A stretch of DNA of 37,436 nucleotides from Candidatus Methanoplasma porotermitis (GTDB lineage: Archaea; Thermoplasmatota; Thermoplasmata; Methanomassiliicoccales; Methanomethylophilaceae), in NCBI GenBank assembly GCA_031290095.1, contig JAITOF010000067.1, positions 1 to 37,436 on the forward strand. Reading direction: 5' to 3'. Numbering within the stretch: position 1 is the stretch's first letter; each line of letters begins with the position of its first letter. The notes beneath the pieces are model-generated. The model saw only the letters and a program-made list of their open reading frames with translations, did no database searches and was not told the DNA's origin. Shown here in pieces: positions 16,200-24,385 of this stretch. Both the position numbers and the translations under genes were made by a program.

Positions 16200-17165
16200 T
16201 CACTGCCCGGCCTGCGGGCGGACCCTGCGGAACTCCTCCATGGTGCGCATCATGCACATATGCACCATAGCCTCCGCGTCCCCGACGCCCGAGAGCCCTG
16301 CGGCGCCGCCGTGCCCGCCGCCTTCCGTGCAAGTCTCCCCGCTTAGCTCCCCCAGCATGTTGCCCAGATGGATTCCTCTTCTGACAGATTCCTGGCTCGC
16401 CCTGGCGCTTACTCTGAACTCGCCGTCCCTCTGGGAGCCTACGAACGCGATGTCTGCGCCCGCCTGCATGAGGGCCTTGCATGAGGACGCCTCGAAGCTG
16501 CCTCCAGTGGAGCCCGCGACTATCATGTCCCCTATGCGCTCGAACTTCGACTTTCCGACGGCCTTCAGCATCGCGACGCGCTCGGACATGTTCGTCGGCG
16601 CCCTGGTGAGATGTATGGCCTCGTCCATGTGTATGCCGGACTTCTCCATCACCGATGCGAACGAGCGAAGCATCCTAGGGTCGCCGTACTGAAAATGGCC
16701 GCTGTCCGTGAGCATGCCGCCCAGCAGGGCGAACGCGACGTCCCTCTCAGGCGGGATGCCGCATTCGTTCATCATGTCATAGACGATCTCGCAACAGGAC
16801 ACGCGGGTCTCGTCGCACAGGAGCCACACGTCGCCCCATTTGCCCGTGGGCGCATGGTGGTCTATCACCACGCTGCCGGCAGGGATCTTGGCCACAGCCG
16901 GCTTGAACTGCTCCGGGGACGACGTGTCCACGACCACCACAAGGTCGTATGAGTCCACGTCGCATTCCTCGAGCACGCTGATGCCCAGCTTCTCGGCCAC
17001 CATGCCTGCGACCCTGTCCACTCCGGACGGCGCGAATATGTCGGCCGGAGGAAAGCATCTTGATAGAGCATACGCCGAGCCTACTGCGTCCATGTCTGCG
17101 TTGCCGTGGACGAATATGACCTTGTGCTTGTCTTTCAGCCTCTCTGCCGTCTCCTTGTGCTTCAT
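16200..17165 (-). CDS. DHH-family phosphoesterase (NrnA/RecJ-like)
   Basis: The 321-residue protein has the DHH/DHHA1 architecture. An N-terminal DHH domain carries HGNADMDAVGSAYALS (about 20-35), VVDTSS (about 79-84) and IDHHAP (about 98-103), with a further aspartate in MLTDSGHF. A C-terminal DHHA1 domain ends with GGGHGGAAGL near 283. Relatives hydrolyse oligoribonucleotides, pAp or cyclic dinucleotides with Mn2+; the substrate here cannot be fixed. The ATG shares a base with the stop of the ABC permease gene (TGATG), so it is third in that operon. Confidence 0.86.
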   Translation of the reverse strand: MKHKETAERLKDKHKVIFVHGNADMDAVGSAYALSRCFPPADIFAPSGVDRVAGMVAEKLGISVLEECDVDSYDLVVVVDTSSPEQFKPAVAKIPAGSVVIDHHAPTGKWGDVWLLCDETRVSCCEIVYDMMNECGIPPERDVAFALLGGMLTDSGHFQYGDPRMLRSFASVMEKSGIHMDEAIHLTRAPTNMSERVAMLKAVGKSKFERIGDMIVAGSTGGSFEASSCKALMQAGADIAFVGSQRDGEFRVSARASQESVRRGIHLGNMLGELSGETCTEGGGHGGAAGLSGVGDAEAMVHMCMMRTMEEFRRVRPQAGQ

Positions 17166-18499
17166 CAGATCTTCTTCCTGGCGAACGCCCTTGCGAGCTT
17201 CGTCTGCCCTATGCCTGTCAGAAGGATGTCGGATTTATAGACTTTGACGGTTATGAATATCGTAAGCATCGCGAACAGCGCAAGATAGACGAGCCCGGCC
17301 AGGACCACAGACGTGTTGCCGAACATCAGGTTCTGCATGACCATCATCGGATGCGTGAACGGTATTATGAACAATGGGACCTGCACGGCCGTAGGAAGGC
17401 TCCCCCAGCTGGCGAACATGTTGATGAGCATCGGGATTATCGCCAGCACGCTTATGGGCACGGTCATGGTCTGGGCCGCTTTGTAGTTCTTTGCGAACGC
17501 TCCGAGTATCATGCACATGCCGAGGGCGCAGAAGATAGCAAGGAACACCATCGCCCCTACTATCAGCCAGTCGGCCGGCCCTAGGGCGAGTCCCAGGTCT
17601 GCCGGGCTTGATCCTCCGAGTCCTCCGATGTTCGTCATCCCCTTGCTGTAGAACATCATTCCAACCATGTACAATAAGCCGTAAACCAGCCCTACGATGG
17701 CCGCTGAAAGGATCTTGCCGGTGACTATGGCCGTTCTTCCGACGGGCATCGTCAGCAAAGTCTCCAGAGTCTTGTTCTCCTTCTCGTTGCCCATGGACGA
17801 TATGACGATGCTTCCGATCATCATGATGACCATCATTATCACCACAGGCACCATCAGCGTCTGGTTCATGATGCCCATGCTTATGTCCAGAGGCCTCACG
17901 CCGGCATGCATCTCGCCGTTCATGTAAGTGTGGGCGTCCGTCCCCTTTATGGGGTTCAGCATGAACGCCGCATCGTCTGGGCCGATGATGTCGAAGACCA
18001 GCTCTTTGGATATGCGATTGGATATCTCTCCGATCATGAGCGAGGTCATCGACGAGCCTGCGGAGCCCAGCAGCCCCGGGTTCGTGAATATGTAGTATTC
18101 GGAGATGGTGGCCCTGACCTTGTTGTCCAGGTCCGCCGAGTACCCCGGGCCGACTGCTATGGCCGCGTCGATCCCCAAGGACTGCATGCGTTCGACGACG
18201 ACGGCATTGTCGTCAAGCGCCACCTCTATGACCTTCACGAAGCCGCGCGCCTCCTCTTCGGACAGGCCGTAAGTGTCCATGTAGACGGCGACGAGGATCT
18301 CAACGGTGCGATCGGACCATGGGCCCCCGTCCCCGTCTATGAACCCGATCTCCGACGGCGTGGTGATGCTGTCCCCCTGCTCGTTCATCATAGTCCCTGC
18401 ACCCAAGAAGATGAACACCATGATCAGCACGGAGACGATCGACCCGACGGTCATGAGCTCTCTGAGCTCTTTCCTGATTATGTTCAGGAGGTGGTTCAC
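17165..18499 (-). CDS. ABC-2 type transporter permease (NatB-like)
   Basis: The 444-residue protein has an N-terminal membrane helix (about 15-35), a large extracytoplasmic domain (about 40-225) and then a cluster of five to six helices. The cluster follows the ABC-2 signature region SSMGNEKENKTLETLLTMPVGR (about 260-281), where substrate-exporter permeases contact their ATPase. The NatB/CcmB-like layout points to export, of sodium or another unknown substrate. The ORF track's long upstream extension is a shadow of the ATPase gene. The GTG at 18499 is chosen because it overlaps the ATPase stop (GTGA). It is followed directly by the DHH gene. Confidence 0.85.
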   Translation of the reverse strand: MNHLLNIIRKELRELMTVGSIVSVLIMVFIFLGAGTMMNEQGDSITTPSEIGFIDGDGGPWSDRTVEILVAVYMDTYGLSEEEARGFVKVIEVALDDNAVVVERMQSLGIDAAIAVGPGYSADLDNKVRATISEYYIFTNPGLLGSAGSSMTSLMIGEISNRISKELVFDIIGPDDAAFMLNPIKGTDAHTYMNGEMHAGVRPLDISMGIMNQTLMVPVVIMMVIMMIGSIVISSMGNEKENKTLETLLTMPVGRTAIVTGKILSAAIVGLVYGLLYMVGMMFYSKGMTNIGGLGGSSPADLGLALGPADWLIVGAMVFLAIFCALGMCMILGAFAKNYKAAQTMTVPISVLAIIPMLINMFASWGSLPTAVQVPLFIIPFTHPMMVMQNLMFGNTSVVLAGLVYLALFAMLTIFITVKVYKSDILLTGIGQTKLARAFARKKI

Positions 18500-19215
18500 T
18501 TTTTCACCGCCTTCACGAACACTTCCTCCAGGTTGGAGGCCTCGAAACGTCCTTTGAGCTCGCCAGGGGTTCCGCACAGGACCACTTTGCCATCGTTGAT
18601 CATGGCCACCCTGTCGCAGAGCATCTCCACCTCGAACATGTTGTGCGACGATATCACGACGGTAACTCCGCGAGCGGCTATCTGCCTTATGACGTCTCGG
18701 ATCTCGAACGCGTTTATTACGTCCAGGCCGGACGTAACCTCGTCCAATATGGCTACTTTCGGGGCCGGCATGATCGCCCTCGCAATGAGGAGGCGGCGCA
18801 TCATGCCTTTGCTGTACGTGTCCACCTTGGAGTCGATGCGCTCGCCCAGGTCGGCTATCCCTATGCCTGACATGACCATCTTCTCGGCGTCGCCTCCGTC
18901 GGCGAAGAACCCTGCCATGAACTTCAGGTACGCCCGCCCAGTGAGGTCTTTGTACGCCCCGGCGTCCTCTGGCAGGTAGCTGATGATCTTCCTGACTGCG
19001 TCCGACTCGGTCGCGACGTCGTGCCCGCACACGGTTATGCGCCCGGACGTTATGCGGAGAAGCGTGGAAATCATCCGGAGGGTGGTCGTCTTGCCGGCGC
19101 CGTTGGGGCCTATGAGGCCGAATATCTCCCCTTCTTCGACGGAGAAGCTCACGCCGTTGACGGCCGGCCTGCCGCCATACGTCTTATAGACGTCCTCGAC
19201 AACCAATGCATTCAT
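18496..19215 (-). CDS. ABC-2 type transporter ATP-binding protein (NatA-like)
   Basis: The 239-residue ATPase has Walker A GPNGAGKTT (about 36-44), a Q-loop replaced by SYLPEDAGAY, signature YSKGMMRRL (about 134-142), Walker B VAILDEVTSGLD and the switch SSHNMFEVE. The Q-loop and DEVT rather than DEPT wording are common in NatA-type export ATPases. It pairs with the downstream permease, with overlapping GTGA. A TATA box about 25 nt before the ATG suggests leaderless transcription. Transported substrate unknown. Confidence 0.9.
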   Translation of the reverse strand: MNALVVEDVYKTYGGRPAVNGVSFSVEEGEIFGLIGPNGAGKTTTLRMISTLLRITSGRITVCGHDVATESDAVRKIISYLPEDAGAYKDLTGRAYLKFMAGFFADGGDAEKMVMSGIGIADLGERIDSKVDTYSKGMMRRLLIARAIMPAPKVAILDEVTSGLDVINAFEIRDVIRQIAARGVTVVISSHNMFEVEMLCDRVAMINDGKVVLCGTPGELKGRFEASNLEEVFVKAVKK

Positions 19216-19235
19216 ACAGGCACGGAATGGCTAAA

Positions 19236-19246
19236 GAATATTATAG
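19236..19246 (-). promoter_or_regulatory. TATA box of the ABC-2/DHH operon
   Basis: The minus strand reads CTATAATATTC, with its proximal end about 21-25 nt before the ATG at 19215. This fits a leaderless or nearly leaderless mRNA. Confidence 0.55.
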
Positions 19247-19338
19247 AGTTGTCATTCGGTAGGCATCAACGGTCATGCCGCCACAAAAGACGCCCTCATA
19301 GAACGAACAGAACGCAGAGAAAACAAATGTGGACGCCC

Positions 19339-19352
19339 CGGGCCGAAGCCCG
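19339..19352 (-). terminator. Hairpin downstream of the exosome superoperon
   Basis: CGGGC-ttcg-GCCCG on the minus strand forms a UUCG-capped stem just after the prefoldin stop codon. The following ATTTGTTTTC is T-rich but not a clean T run. It may terminate the operon or protect the 3' end. Confidence 0.45.
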
Positions 19353-19356
19353 AGGG

Positions 19357-19707
19357 TCACTCGGCGCCGGCCTGGCCGACGGCTTTGTTGATCGTCTCTT
19401 GAAGGGAGTCGTACTTCTCGCGGAGGCTCTTCTCCTGCTTTTCGAGGCTTTTCACTCTTATCCCGAGGGTCTCCAGCGACTCTTCGATCTCTGATTTCAG
19501 CTGATCTTTGTCCTCGACCTTGATGAGGAGGGACCCAGCGCTGCGGTACACGTCCCCCTTGGCCTTGGCGAGTTCTTCGAAAGTCCTCTCCATCTCCCTC
19601 TTCTGGGACTCCATCTGCACCCTCTGGGTGGTGGCAGCCTGCAACTGTTGCTGCGTCTGCTGGTACTGCGCGATCTGGTTCTGTAACTGCGGGCTTATTC
19701 CGTTCAT
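19357..19707 (-). CDS. pfdB: Prefoldin subunit beta
   Basis: The 116-residue protein is two long coiled-coil helices separated by a short beta-hairpin region. The first helix (about 1-52) is glutamine-rich: LQNQIAQYQQTQQQLQ. The turn GDVYRSAGSLLIKVE (about 51-65) and the second helix (LESLETL to QETINKA) fit archaeal prefoldin beta. Prefoldin captures unfolded proteins for the thermosome. It is the last gene of the exosome superoperon, 4 nt after pcc1, its usual position. Confidence 0.94.
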   Translation of the reverse strand: MNGISPQLQNQIAQYQQTQQQLQAATTQRVQMESQKREMERTFEELAKAKGDVYRSAGSLLIKVEDKDQLKSEIEESLETLGIRVKSLEKQEKSLREKYDSLQETINKAVGQAGAE

Positions 19708-19711
19708 GTAA

Positions 19712-19942
19712 TCACCTTGTTATCCTGCCGATGTCCTCTGCTATGCGTATGCATTCCAAGTATGAGTTCAGGGCGGCCCGCAGGGCTGACGTGTCAGCGG
19801 CGGATATCTCTACGATTCCGACGTCGCCGGCCATGCGCACGCCGACTGACGTGCGGGGGAGCTCCCTCCCCGCCTCAGGGCTGACGGAGGCGATGACGTT
19901 GTTTACGTCGCGCCCATCCACTGTCAGGACCGCTCTGTGCAT
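19712..19942 (-). CDS. pcc1: KEOPS complex subunit Pcc1
   Basis: The 76-residue protein has the short Pcc1 fold. It begins with strand HRAVLTV, then a helix leading to SPEAGRELPRTSV, and ends with VEISAADTSALRAALNSYLECIRIAEDI, the dimerisation helix typical of the family. Pcc1 is the dimeric core of KEOPS, which with Kae1 makes t6A37 on ANN-decoding tRNAs. It starts one base after the rpoP stop (TGAGATG), and pfdB follows after 4 nt, the conserved archaeal order. Confidence 0.92.
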   Translation of the reverse strand: MHRAVLTVDGRDVNNVIASVSPEAGRELPRTSVGVRMAGDVGIVEISAADTSALRAALNSYLECIRIAEDIGRITR

Positions 19943-19943
19943 C

Positions 19944-20075
19944 TCAGTCAGACTTCAGGGTCTTCTTCACGTTTGGCCTCTCTTTGAAGAAGATCTTGGA
20001 TCCGCACTTCTCGCACTGCAAGCCTAGGGAGTTCACGTCCCTTCTGGGCTCGTTGCACTTGGCGCATCTGTACAT
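19944..20075 (-). CDS. rpoP: DNA-directed RNA polymerase subunit P (Rpb12-like)
   Basis: This 43-residue gene is too short for the ORF track. Read on the minus strand from the ATG at 20075, it gives MYRCAKCNEP, then LGLQCEKCGSKIFFKERP and a basic tail ending KSD. The CAKC and CEKC pairs form the single zinc ribbon of archaeal RpoP, which bridges Rpo3 and Rpo10 in RNA polymerase. It lies between L37Ae (6 nt gap) and pcc1 (one base gap), exactly where archaea keep it. The start is fixed by the family N-terminus. Confidence 0.94.
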   Translation of the reverse strand: MYRCAKCNEPRRDVNSLGLQCEKCGSKIFFKERPNVKKTLKSD

Positions 20076-20081
20076 GAGGCC

Positions 20082-20333
20082 TCACAGCTCGGAGACTTGC
20101 GACAGCTCCCCTTTCGCCTTGGGGCTGTACGCCTCCGCGGCGAACTTGAGTCCACAGTGGTTGCAGTTCCAAATGCCTGAGCTGATCCTCTTCACGGACA
20201 CATGGTGGCAGGAGGGGCACTCATGCTTGGCCTTCTGATGGGCCTCGATGTTCTTCACCCTGTTGCGCACGACGACGCCGTATCTTGCGCCGAACCTTCC
20301 GGAAGTGCCTGCCTTGTTAGTTCTTTTCGACAT
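20082..20333 (-). CDS. rpl37ae: Ribosomal protein L37Ae (eL43)
   Basis: The 83-residue basic protein has the eL43 pattern. The N-terminus RTNKAGTSGRFGARYG is followed by CPSCHH (about 39-44) and CNHCG (about 57-61), forming the zinc ribbon, then the family end FAAEAYSP. It is a large-subunit protein. It follows rrp42 by 4 nt and precedes rpoP by 6 nt in the superoperon. Confidence 0.95.
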   Translation of the reverse strand: MSKRTNKAGTSGRFGARYGVVVRNRVKNIEAHQKAKHECPSCHHVSVKRISSGIWNCNHCGLKFAAEAYSPKAKGELSQVSEL

Positions 20334-20337
20334 GTTA

Positions 20338-21111
20338 TCACCCTATGATCTTCCTTATCTCTCTTCCCTTCTCGACGGCGCGGTCGAGGCTCAAACTCAG
20401 CTCCTCGCGTGTTATGGAGCCTTTCCCGCCCTTCTGCATCGCCCTGAAATTCCCGTTGTCGTCGGTAGTGACCGTGAGACGGGCAGAGGATATGGCCTCT
20501 TCGTCGAAATTTGGGTCAAGTATTAAATCATTTCCTATTTTGACGGATGTTACGGACACGGGCACGCATGTGACCGGCAGAGGTATGTTCTTCCCCTTTC
20601 CGTACTGCTCGGCGGGCACGACGGCGGTTTTCAGCGCCGCGACAGCGGCTATGTTGGCGGCGTCGAACAGGTTTCCGTCGTGGTCAAGGGCATAGATGTC
20701 GATGAAGCACATCCACACGCTCTCTCCCGGGACCATGCAGAGTTTTTTCACGTCCACCATCCCCGATTCGCGTATGCCCCTGTCGACCACGCGCGCCAGC
20801 TCGATCGCGCTCTCCCCCGGCGGGCCGGACTCGAACGTGGCATGCGCCATGGGTATGAGCTCCGCGCCGGTGGTCAGGACCCCGCTGTCAGGCGTGTCCG
20901 CGAAAGGGGTGCCGGGTATGATCTTGACTCCCGCGATGACCTCGGTCTTCCCGAGCTTCACCCTCGCGGAGCCGTCCGCGCTCTCGATGCATCCCGTGTC
21001 TATCTTTATGTCCCTGACGTCGTCAAGGCTGCGCCCGTCCTCCCTCTTGCCGTTGGACAGGAGCTTGAGGATGTGGTCCCTCTTTATTTCTGCGACGATG
21101 TAGTTACTCAT
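20338..21111 (-). CDS. rrp42: Exosome complex protein Rrp42
   Basis: The 257-residue RNase PH-fold protein is the non-catalytic ring subunit. Visible landmarks are the N-terminal helix [29 protein letters not shown] (about 17-31), [10 protein letters not shown], and the C-terminal [17 protein letters not shown]. Three Rrp41-Rrp42 dimers form the hexameric ring for 3'-5' phosphorolytic RNA decay and tailing. It lacks the acidic pair seen in Rrp41, as expected. The gene overlaps rrp41 by 8 bp, so translation is coupled. Confidence 0.95.
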   Translation of the reverse strand: MSNYIVAEIKRDHILKLLSNGKREDGRSLDDVRDIKIDTGCIESADGSARVKLGKTEVIAGVKIIPGTPFADTPDSGVLTTGAELIPMAHATFESGPPGESAIELARVVDRGIRESGMVDVKKLCMVPGESVWMCFIDIYALDHDGNLFDAANIAAVAALKTAVVPAEQYGKGKNIPLPVTCVPVSVTSVKIGNDLILDPNFDEEAISSARLTVTTDDNGNFRAMQKGGKGSITREELSLSLDRAVEKGREIRKIIG

Positions 21112-21853
21112 CTTCGTCGCCTCCCTTCACGGCGGAGTAGCGTTTCTTCAGGGCTTCCTTCTGGATGTCGTAAAGCTCATGGCAGGCGCCGAACGCCAAG
21201 TCCACGGCATGGTCGAACTCCTCGCGGGTCATGTCGCCGTCCATCTGCAGGAGGACTATCTCGTCCGTCGACGGGATTATGGCCAGCGGGACGTCCGCTT
21301 GGCCGTAGTTGTCCTCTTCCTTGTTGAGGTCGAGCAGCACGTGCCCGTCGGCCTTTCCTGCGGCGATCGCGGGGATTATGTCCCTCATGGGTATGCCTGC
21401 GTCGGCGAGGGCGACGGATGCGGCGGTCAGGCCTGCGCACCTGGTGCCGGCGTTAGCCTGCAGGATTTCTATGTACACGTCTATGGACGCGCGCGGGTAG
21501 AGCTCGGTGAGGACGACCTTCTCGAGCGCCTCCGCCGTTATTTTGGATATCTCCACGGACCTCCTGTCGGGTCCCGGCCTCTTCCTGTCGCTTACAGAGA
21601 ACGCCTCCATGTTGTATTTGCACTGGATGATTGCCTTGGTCGGGTCCTGAAGGTGCCTAGGGTGGCACTCCCTTGGTCCGTAGACCGCCGCCAGCACCTT
21701 GTTCTTGCCCATCTCTACGTATGCCGACCCGTCCGCGTTGTTGAGGACGCCGGCCTCTATGTGGACGCGCCTGTGCTCGTCGGCCTTCCTGCCGTCGATC
21801 CTTATGCCGTCGTCGTCCACCAATACCATGTCTGTGTGTCCGCTCATTATCAT
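21104..21853 (-). CDS. rrp41: Exosome complex exonuclease Rrp41 (catalytic)
   Basis: The 249-residue RNase PH-fold subunit carries the active site. Landmarks are [16 protein letters not shown] (about 15-30), the arginine-rich phosphate/RNA site [16 protein letters not shown] (about 87-102), [11 protein letters not shown] near 130, and the acidic stretch [18 protein letters not shown] (about 176-193), where the catalytic aspartates lie. The C-terminal tail is longer and very acidic (KGGDEDE). Two ATGs are possible (21853 and 21847). The first overlaps the Rrp4 stop as ATGA and is used here. Confidence 0.96.
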   Translation of the reverse strand: MIMSGHTDMVLVDDDGIRIDGRKADEHRRVHIEAGVLNNADGSAYVEMGKNKVLAAVYGPRECHPRHLQDPTKAIIQCKYNMEAFSVSDRKRPGPDRRSVEISKITAEALEKVVLTELYPRASIDVYIEILQANAGTRCAGLTAASVALADAGIPMRDIIPAIAAGKADGHVLLDLNKEEDNYGQADVPLAIIPSTDEIVLLQMDGDMTREEFDHAVDLAFGACHELYDIQKEALKKRYSAVKGGDEDE

Positions 21854-22569
21854 TCACTCCCTGTGTCGTTATCCTCGCCGTCGCCTCCGGCCTGCGGGAG
21901 AATGCCAGTTATAAGATCTTTGACTCTTTCTGTGAGGTTTTCGGATTGCGTCTCGCGGTCGATGAGCTTTATCGCCGCGACCGCGGCTTCGACGTTCTCG
22001 TCGTCGCCGTCGACCCATATCCTTCCGTTCTGACCCACGAATATGCGACAGTCGGTGAGGTTCTTGATCAGCTGTATCATCGAGCCGCTCTTGCCTATGA
22101 CGCGAGGGACCTTCGAATGCTGGATCTCGACGAGCCTGCCGCCCTCGATCCTCCTAAGCCCCGAGTCCTTCATGGTGACCTGTATCTTCTTGCTCTCGTC
22201 GACCATGAGGATCTTCAGCAGGACGACGTTCCCAAGCCCCAGGTATCTGGACGTGTCTCCGAACTCCACTTTCCATGGAACCTCGTTGACATGCAGGGGC
22301 GCCGGGTACGGCGCGTTTATGTTCACAAGCCAATTCGACGGGCCTATATCCTCGATGACTCCGATCACAGTGTCTCCGGTTATCGGCATGTAGCGCCCTC
22401 CCAGAGGTATGACGCTCACAGTGTCCTGATACGTGTTCTTTACCCCGAGCACTTCGGCATATATCTTGCCGTCCCGTGCGTACGCGTAGCTGCCGGCGCG
22501 CATTCCGCTTTTGTCCAGAATGTCTCCCGGGACCACGACCTCTCGGGACCTGGCGTTTCTTTTTTCCAT
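21850..22569 (-). CDS. rrp4: Exosome complex RNA-binding protein Rrp4
   Basis: The 239-residue cap subunit has the three Rrp4 parts. An N-terminal domain starts EVVVPGDIL. An S1 domain follows (about 65-150, [20 protein letters not shown]). A KH domain (about 150-215) carries [16 protein letters not shown]. It sits on the entry side of the Rrp41-Rrp42 ring and feeds substrates. The C-terminus is acidic. It is separated from SBDS by 20 bp and overlaps rrp41 by 4 bp. Csl4 and DnaG, other cap partners, are not in this window. Confidence 0.95.
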   Translation of the reverse strand: MEKRNARSREVVVPGDILDKSGMRAGSYAYARDGKIYAEVLGVKNTYQDTVSVIPLGGRYMPITGDTVIGVIEDIGPSNWLVNINAPYPAPLHVNEVPWKVEFGDTSRYLGLGNVVLLKILMVDESKKIQVTMKDSGLRRIEGGRLVEIQHSKVPRVIGKSGSMIQLIKNLTDCRIFVGQNGRIWVDGDDENVEAAVAAIKLIDRETQSENLTERVKDLITGILPQAGGDGEDNDTGSE

Positions 22570-22589
22570 TTTATCACTTCTCGCAAATG

Positions 22590-23285
22590 TCAGTTAATGA
22601 GTTTGACCGAGGCGTTCCCCTTGGTCTTGTGCTTCAGCTTCTCTGTGAGCTCCGGCACCAGCCCCGCAGGTATCTCCATCATGCCTATCCAAGAGCCGTC
22701 CTGCGTCCACTCCTCTCTGTCGACGACTCCGTAATGGACCATGTCGTCGAAGCAGCGGCCGTAATCGTCGCCCTTCAGCTTTATGGCTATCCTGCTCTTC
22801 TCGAACCTTATCGGTATGAGGGGCCTAAGGAGCTTCATGGCCTCGTCGATCTCCTTTTCCAGAGGTTTGAACATGTCGACGTGGAATTTAACCTCGTCGA
22901 GCGCAAGTTCGATACGGGTGTATGGATGCGGGAGCTTCGTCTGCGGGTTGATGGCGTTGGCCGCGATATAGGCGACGACCCGATGGCGTTTTGCGTCGAG
23001 CGTCTCCTTGCGCTGCTCTGCGGTCATCTGGACCTCCCCCTTCTCGACGATCTTCTCTGCGATCGCAGAGATGTCGTCCGTGCCGAAGACTTCCCTAACC
23101 TTGTCTTCGGCGGGGCGGGTGCCTTTGCCGGCGTTCTTGAACACGTCTTCGACGGCCATGTACTCCAAGAGGTTCACCTTCTTCCCCTGCTTGATGAAAT
23201 CCATCACCGCAGGGTCCAAAAGTATCTCGAAGGTCTCGCCGTGGCTCTCGAGCCTGGCGATTATGGCGGCATCCAGGTTTACCAT
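22590..23285 (-). CDS. Ribosome assembly factor SBDS
   Basis: The 231-residue protein has the SBDS three-domain order. The N-terminal FYSH domain (MVNLDAAIIARLESHGETFEILLDP) is followed by a central helical domain (EQRKETLDAKRHRVVAYIAANAINPQT, about 91-117) and a C-terminal ferredoxin-like domain. SBDS helps release aIF6 from the large subunit. The usual archaeal neighbourhood is kept: 6 bp after psmA and 20 bp before rrp4. Length and start are standard. Confidence 0.95.
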   Translation of the reverse strand: MVNLDAAIIARLESHGETFEILLDPAVMDFIKQGKKVNLLEYMAVEDVFKNAGKGTRPAEDKVREVFGTDDISAIAEKIVEKGEVQMTAEQRKETLDAKRHRVVAYIAANAINPQTKLPHPYTRIELALDEVKFHVDMFKPLEKEIDEAMKLLRPLIPIRFEKSRIAIKLKGDDYGRCFDDMVHYGVVDREEWTQDGSWIGMMEIPAGLVPELTEKLKHKTKGNASVKLIN

Positions 23286-23291
23286 GCCAAC

Positions 23292-24002
23292 TCACAGCTT
23301 GCCCACGATTTTGGAGATTTCGGCGTCAGAGAGCCTTCTGAACTTCTTGCCTCTCTCGACCACGCCGATCTCCATGGATTCGGAGGACGGGGTGTCCTCT
23401 ATGGCCGACCCGAGGGCCTTGAGCCCCAGCTTGGCGGCGGCCTCGAAAGTCATCTTGTCCTTGAACTCCTTCTCGAATATGTCCATGACCACCGGCCTTC
23501 CGGAACCGATGCACGTCGCCTTGTAGGCTACGAGCGCCCCCGAGGGGTCGGTCTCGAACAGGTGCACTCCGAGCTCGTCCACGCCTGCGACGAGCAACGC
23601 CGTCCCAAAGGGACGGGCGCCGCCGTACTGGGTGTAGTTCTGCTTGTGGTCGCAGACCTTCTTGACAAGAAGCTCGACAGTGATGTTCTCGCCGTATGTT
23701 ATCTTGTGTATCTGCGCGTCCTTCCTCGCCTCGTCTATAAGTATCCTGGCGTCGGCCACGAGGCCGGACGTCGCGCATCCGATGTAATCGTCCACGTCGT
23801 AGATCTTTTCGATCGACTCCGGCTCCACGAGCTTGCTGGAGACCCTCTTGTCAACGACGAGTATGACCCCGTCCCTGTACTTGAGCCCGATTGTGGTGGT
23901 GCCTTTTTTGACCGCCTCGCGGGCGTATTCGACTTGGAACAGCCTTCCGTCGGGAGAAAATACAGTTATCCCCCTGTCATACGCCATCTGTCCTGGTTGC
24001 AT
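23292..24002 (-). CDS. psmA: 20S proteasome subunit alpha
   Basis: The 236-residue alpha subunit has the alpha-type signature YDRGITVFSPDGRLFQVEYAREAV (about 8-31, including the H0 helix), then GVILVVDKRVSSKL and the later GGARPFGTALLVAG. Alpha rings gate the 20S proteasome and bind PAN or other ATPases. It is the first gene of the superoperon. The RNase P protein genes that often precede psmA in archaea are absent; the accessory island begins there instead. GGAG lies 7 nt before the ATG. Confidence 0.96.
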   Translation of the reverse strand: MQPGQMAYDRGITVFSPDGRLFQVEYAREAVKKGTTTIGLKYRDGVILVVDKRVSSKLVEPESIEKIYDVDDYIGCATSGLVADARILIDEARKDAQIHKITYGENITVELLVKKVCDHKQNYTQYGGARPFGTALLVAGVDELGVHLFETDPSGALVAYKATCIGSGRPVVMDIFEKEFKDKMTFEAAAKLGLKALGSAIEDTPSSESMEIGVVERGKKFRRLSDAEISKIVGKL

Positions 24003-24042
24003 GATCGTTACTCCTATGTCCGTCGGCTACAACCACGCAGCA

Positions 24043-24051
24043 CTATTTATG
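24043..24051 (-). promoter_or_regulatory. Candidate TATA box of the exosome superoperon
   Basis: The minus strand reads CATAAATAG about 41-49 nt before the psmA ATG. A start near 24022 would leave a 20-nt leader that includes the GGAG ribosome-binding site. A second AT-rich candidate, CTTTATTAAG, lies at 24063-24071. Confidence 0.5.
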
Positions 24052-24385
24052 GCTTTACAGTCTTAATAAAGGAGGAGGGCGTGAGCGAGCTCGAATTTTT
24101 TTGAACTGCCCCTGACGAGCTTGGAACAGAGGCGTGGGGCGGGAGCCTGACGACCCAGTCGCCTCCGAAGCGTCTTCGCAAGGCGGACCTGCAGGAGAAG
24201 AAGGGTTGAAAAGCAGCCGGGCCGTCGCGAAGAGCAGTCGGCGGTGCAAGCTACGAAGAAGCGATGGAATATATTTATAGGCCGCGACCTGATGAAGCAT
24301 GGCTTAGGGAAGACGGTCGACATCGGCCCGACGACGATTGCGAAACGGGGAAAGGCCGAAAGGTGCGACGGTCGAGGAGAACAGG
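24052..24385. other. Unassigned region between psmA and the Fic gene
   Basis: No gene is recognised. TATATTTATA-like sequence at about 24270-24279 could be the TATA box for the Fic gene, leaving a leader of about 80 nt. The part at 24080-24250 has GC-rich inverted segments and could be a structured RNA, but it does not show the conserved cores of SRP RNA or RNase P RNA that I would look for. Confidence 0.4.

Noticed and set aside
17906-18979. 357-residue plus-strand ORF opposite the ABC-2 genes
   Set aside because: Crosses two clear genes on the minus strand and has no domain-like segments.
22476-24104. 542-residue plus-strand ORF opposite Rrp4, SBDS and PsmA
   Set aside because: Antisense shadow of three highly conserved genes; composition rich in Leu/Val/Asp/His runs with no family features.
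24080-24300. Possible SRP RNA or RNase P RNA upstream of the Fic gene
   Set aside because: GC-rich pairing is present, but I could not find the conserved cores of either RNA.
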